Position numbers and translations under genes: made by a program. From Erwinia sp. (GTDB lineage Bacteria > Pseudomonadota > Gammaproteobacteria > Enterobacterales > Enterobacteriaceae): a stretch of 7,601 nt of DNA. The DNA lies in assembly GCA_003512805.1 (NCBI GenBank), contig DOOK01000342.1, positions 1 to 7,601 of the forward strand, given 5' to 3'. Shown here in pieces: positions 5,945 to 7,601 of this stretch. The notes beneath the pieces were generated by a model. That model saw nothing but the letters and a program-made list of their open reading frames with translations, was not told the DNA's origin and did no database searches. Each line of letters begins with the position of its first letter. Positions within the stretch are counted from its first letter, which is position 1.

Positions 5945-5950
5945 CCTCCT
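5945..5950 (-). promoter_or_regulatory. Ribosome binding site that fixes the Q-like start
   Basis: AGGAGG on the minus strand, seven bases before ATG 5937 and only four from TTG 5940, so it supports the ATG. Confidence 0.7.
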
Positions 5951-5974
5951 TTTCTTACCCGATTTTTATGGCCC

Positions 5975-5986
5975 GTCCGATCGGAC
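5975..5986. promoter_or_regulatory. Perfect 12-bp palindrome, candidate operator
   Basis: GTCCGATCGGAC, extendable with one mismatched pair to 5972-5989. It lies between the possible early promoter and the Q-like ribosome site, a fitting place for an operator or an early-mRNA element. The ligand is unproven. Confidence 0.4.
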
Positions 5987-6062
5987 AGGATGACTGTGGC
6001 GATGAACTATACTAAACTGCATTATATGATGAAGCACAATCGCCTTAACACCACCTATTCTA

Positions 6063-6082
6063 ATGCAAAAACGCATAATTGC
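6063..6082. promoter_or_regulatory. Imperfect inverted repeats before the repressor, candidate operator
   Basis: ATGC-N6-GCAT (6063-6076) overlaps GCA-N4-TGC (6073-6082), about 30-50 bp before the repressor ATG. Overlapping short dyads here could be repressor operators, but the match is weak. Confidence 0.25.
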
Positions 6083-6112
6083 AACGTTAGCCGGCAATAA
6101 CAGGAAGATAAA

Positions 6113-6790
6113 ATGATCTTTGATTTGGATGTATTCAACAGTAACATCAAGCACTTGATGGAAAGGGAGGGCATCGGCAGCGTGACGGAGCTCTCTAAAA
6201 AAGTCAGGCTACAGCAGTCCACGCTGCACCGACTGTTAACGGGAGAAGTGAAGGACCCAAAGTACACCACGCTGAAGTCACTGGCGGATTATTTTCACGT
6301 CTCGCCCATCGATCTGATTGAGCGAGATCTGCAGGCGTCGGCGGCGCAACGTGCGTCAGGGATGACAGGCGAACATCATTCGCTGGTGCTGCATAAGGTA
6401 CCGGTGCTGGGCAACACCCAACTTGGCCACAGCGGCTACTGGAGCGATATGCAATATCCTGTTGGCAATGGTGACGGGTTTCTACGCTGGCCTTCCTGCG
6501 ATCGCGATGTCTACGCGCTGAAATGCGTGGGGGATTCGATGATGCCAAGGATCAAAGAGGGCGAGTTCGTGATCGTGGAGCCTAATCAGAACTTTCATCC
6601 GGGCGATGAAGTGCTGGTGGTCACCAGCAGTGGTGAGGTGATGGTAAAAACCTTCCTGTTTAAACGTGACGGCTTTTACCATTTACTTCCGGTCAATGAA
6701 GATCATGCGCCGATCCGCCTGCCGGTTGAAGAGGTCACGCAGATGCAGTATGTCGCGGGGATCGCAAAATCTTCGCTGTGGCACCCTTAG
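6113..6790 (+). CDS. LexA/CI-like repressor, XRE helix-turn-helix plus S24 peptidase domain
   Basis: A 225-residue self-cleaving-type repressor. The N-terminal helix-turn-helix (about 22-43, SVTELSKKVRLQQSTLHRLL) is of the XRE/HTH_3 kind. The C-terminal S24 domain has the catalytic serine in VGDSM (Ser142) and the lysine in VMVKTF (Lys179), 37 residues apart as in LexA. The likely self-cleavage site is Leu104-Gly105 in NTQLGHSG, 38 residues before the serine as in lambda CI, but Leu replaces the usual Ala. It is predicted to silence the cluster until RecA activated by DNA damage triggers cleavage. AGGA stands seven bases before the ATG. It is divergent from the Q-like gene and is the last cluster gene before the host chromosome. 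Confidence 0.9.
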   Translation: MIFDLDVFNSNIKHLMEREGIGSVTELSKKVRLQQSTLHRLLTGEVKDPKYTTLKSLADYFHVSPIDLIERDLQASAAQRASGMTGEHHSLVLHKVPVLGNTQLGHSGYWSDMQYPVGNGDGFLRWPSCDRDVYALKCVGDSMMPRIKEGEFVIVEPNQNFHPGDEVLVVTSSGEVMVKTFLFKRDGFYHLLPVNEDHAPIRLPVEEVTQMQYVAGIAKSSLWHP

Positions 6791-6886
6791 GCAACCACGG
6801 CTGCCTGATGTCCTGCGGGGTCATGGGAAACGGAAGTTGAGTGTGGTAAATTACGTCCCTTCTTCTTTTAAGGGTATTCGCTGAAC
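6791..6886 (+). other. Junction between phage-derived cluster and host gene yfhL
   Basis: Only 96 bp separate the repressor stop from yfhL. No integrase, tRNA or obvious attachment repeat is visible. A weak AGGCA / TGCCT hairpin (6789-6806) without a T-run follows the repressor, and CCCTT / AAGGG (6857-6874) could form a small hairpin upstream of yfhL. The yfhL promoter is not clear. Confidence 0.4.
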
Positions 6887-7144
6887 ATGGCTTTGTTGAT
6901 CACTAAACGCTGTATCAATTGCGATATGTGCGAGCCCGAGTGCCCGAATCAGGCGATTTCCATGGGCGAAAGCATTTATGAGATCGATGTAAACCGCTGC
7001 ACGGAGTGCGTGGGTCATTACGACACGCCAACCTGCCAGCAGGTTTGCCCTATTGATAATACAATTATCAGCGATCCGGCGTGCGTGGAAAGCCGCGACA
7101 GGCTGTGGGAAAAGTTTGTTGTCCTGCATCACGTCGCGTCCTGA
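6887..7144 (+). CDS. yfhL: YfhL family 2[4Fe-4S] ferredoxin
   Basis: An 85-residue low-potential electron carrier, almost the length of the E. coli protein and very similar throughout (MALLITKRCINCDMCEPECP). Eight cysteines for two 4Fe-4S clusters are all present: C9-x2-C12-x2-C15-x3-C19 and C38-x2-C41-x8-C50-x3-C54. The x8 spacing is characteristic of the Allochromatium-type ferredoxins. It lies convergent to acpS, as in other Enterobacterales. The nearest ribosome-site match, AAGGG at 6870-6874, is 12 nt from the ATG, so translation may be weak. This is the first host gene to the right of the phage-derived cluster. Confidence 0.96.
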   Translation: MALLITKRCINCDMCEPECPNQAISMGESIYEIDVNRCTECVGHYDTPTCQQVCPIDNTIISDPACVESRDRLWEKFVVLHHVAS

Positions 7145-7170
7145 AGGGATGAAAGCCCGGGGGAAAATCA

Positions 7171-7198
7171 CGCTCGGGCTGATATTGCAGCCCGAGCG
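7171..7198. terminator. Bidirectional terminator between convergent yfhL and acpS
   Basis: A perfect 10-bp stem CGCTCGGGCT / AGCCCGAGCG with an 8-nt loop. On the plus strand CTTTAG follows; on the minus strand TGATTTTCC follows. It sits 26 bp after the yfhL stop and directly after the acpS stop, so it can end both transcripts. Confidence 0.75.
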
Positions 7199-7200
7199 CT

Positions 7201-7581
7201 TTAGCTCTCAATGATCACCGTCGCGCAGGCGTAGTGCCGTTCGTCCGCCAGGGTAACGTGAACATGCGCCACGCCCAACTTATGCGCTACCTCTGCCGCC
7301 TGCTGAAAGAAACGTAGCCCGGGCTTGCCCAGCGCATCGTTATAAACTTCAAACTGATTAAAAGCCAGGCCACCGCGAATACCCGTGCCAAATGCCTTGG
7401 CCGCGGCCTCTTTAACCGCAAACCGCTTGGCAAGAAAGCGTACCGGCTGCTGATGCGCCTGATACTGCGCCCATTCGTTTTCGCTCAGCACGCGTTTTGC
7501 CAGCCTGTCGCCGGAGCGGGAAATGACCCCTTCAATACGGTCAATCTCCACAATGTCCGTGCCCAGCCCCAGAATGGCCAT
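7201..7581 (-). CDS. acpS: Holo-[acyl-carrier-protein] synthase
   Basis: A 126-residue phosphopantetheinyl transferase that moves 4'-phosphopantetheine from CoA to a serine of acyl carrier protein, essential for fatty acid synthesis. The AcpS motifs are intact: GTDIVEI with Asp9, and the [14 protein letters not shown] block with Glu58, both Mg2+ ligands. The C-terminus [19 protein letters not shown] is nearly identical to E. coli, and full length matches. Its ATG overlaps the stop codon of the preceding gene (TAATG), the usual pdxJ-acpS coupling. Confidence 0.97.
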   Translation of the reverse strand: MAILGLGTDIVEIDRIEGVISRSGDRLAKRVLSENEWAQYQAHQQPVRFLAKRFAVKEAAAKAFGTGIRGGLAFNQFEVYNDALGKPGLRFFQQAAEVAHKLGVAHVHVTLADERHYACATVIIES

Positions 7582-7601
7582 TAGCGACGCGCTTCCCGCA
7601 T
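7581..7601 (-). CDS. pdxJ: pdxJ, last seven codons (partial)
   Basis: Only the final codons MREARR-stop are in the window. The position directly before acpS with a TAATG overlap, and the MREAR ending typical of enterobacterial PdxJ (pyridoxine 5'-phosphate synthase), support the call. The rest lies beyond the right edge. Confidence 0.75.
   Translation of the reverse strand: MREARR

Larger units (their letters stand above)
5951..6112. promoter_or_regulatory. Divergent control region between the Q-like gene and the repressor
   Basis: This 160-bp region should hold the repressor promoter (plus) and the early promoter for the Q-like gene (minus). A perfect TATAAT lies on the minus strand at 6026-6021, but no good -35 stands 16-18 bp from it. 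On the plus strand TATACT (6008-6013) and TATGAT (6025-6030) are possible -10 elements with weak -35 partners. Weak promoters that overlap one another are normal for a repressor switch. No TCGTTACGA repeat occurs here. Confidence 0.5.

Overview
The window is an enterobacterial chromosome segment, most likely Erwiniaceae or a close relative. AcpS and YfhL at the right end are very close to the E. coli proteins. Left of them is a phage-derived block of about 6.8 kb that runs off the left edge. The best reading is the regulatory, lysis and first tail part of a contractile phage-tail-like particle: an R-type tailocin of the carotovoricin type, or a myovirus-like prophage with an unusual gene order. 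The lysis genes lead straight into a neck/tail terminator gene and a DUF3383 sheath-type gene, with no terminase, portal or capsid gene between them. No integrase lies between the repressor and the host gene yfhL. Because the block continues outside the window, the tailocin reading is an inference.

Right to left: pdxJ (last codons) and acpS on the minus strand; a strong bidirectional terminator; yfhL on the plus strand; a LexA/CI-like S24 repressor on the plus strand (6113-6790); a divergent control region; a Q-type antiterminator gene on the minus strand (5563-5937); then about 1.25 kb without genes (4313-5562). After that, all on the minus strand, come holin, GH24 endolysin, a beta-helix tailspike or polysaccharide depolymerase, the nested spanin pair Rz/Rz1, a terminator, the neck terminator protein and the 5' part of the sheath-type gene.

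The gene-free stretch is the most unusual part. It holds 13 copies of a near-palindromic 9-mer, TCGTTACGA (11 exact counting either centre base, 2 with one mismatch). Ten of them are spaced 69-72 bp apart, in two alternating unit types that form a 139-142 bp higher-order repeat. The first copy lies 6 bp beyond the Q stop codon. The same stretch carries a Q-terminator-promoter-terminator layout like lambda Q-pR'-tR'. None of the copies occurs in the repressor's own control region, which points to the Q-like protein or an unseen factor as the ligand rather than the S24 repressor.

Proposed logic (inference): DNA damage inactivates the S24 repressor, the Q-like protein is made, and it lets transcription pass the terminators, and possibly binds the array. 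The lysis and tail genes are then expressed, and the particles leave by holin/endolysin/spanin lysis.
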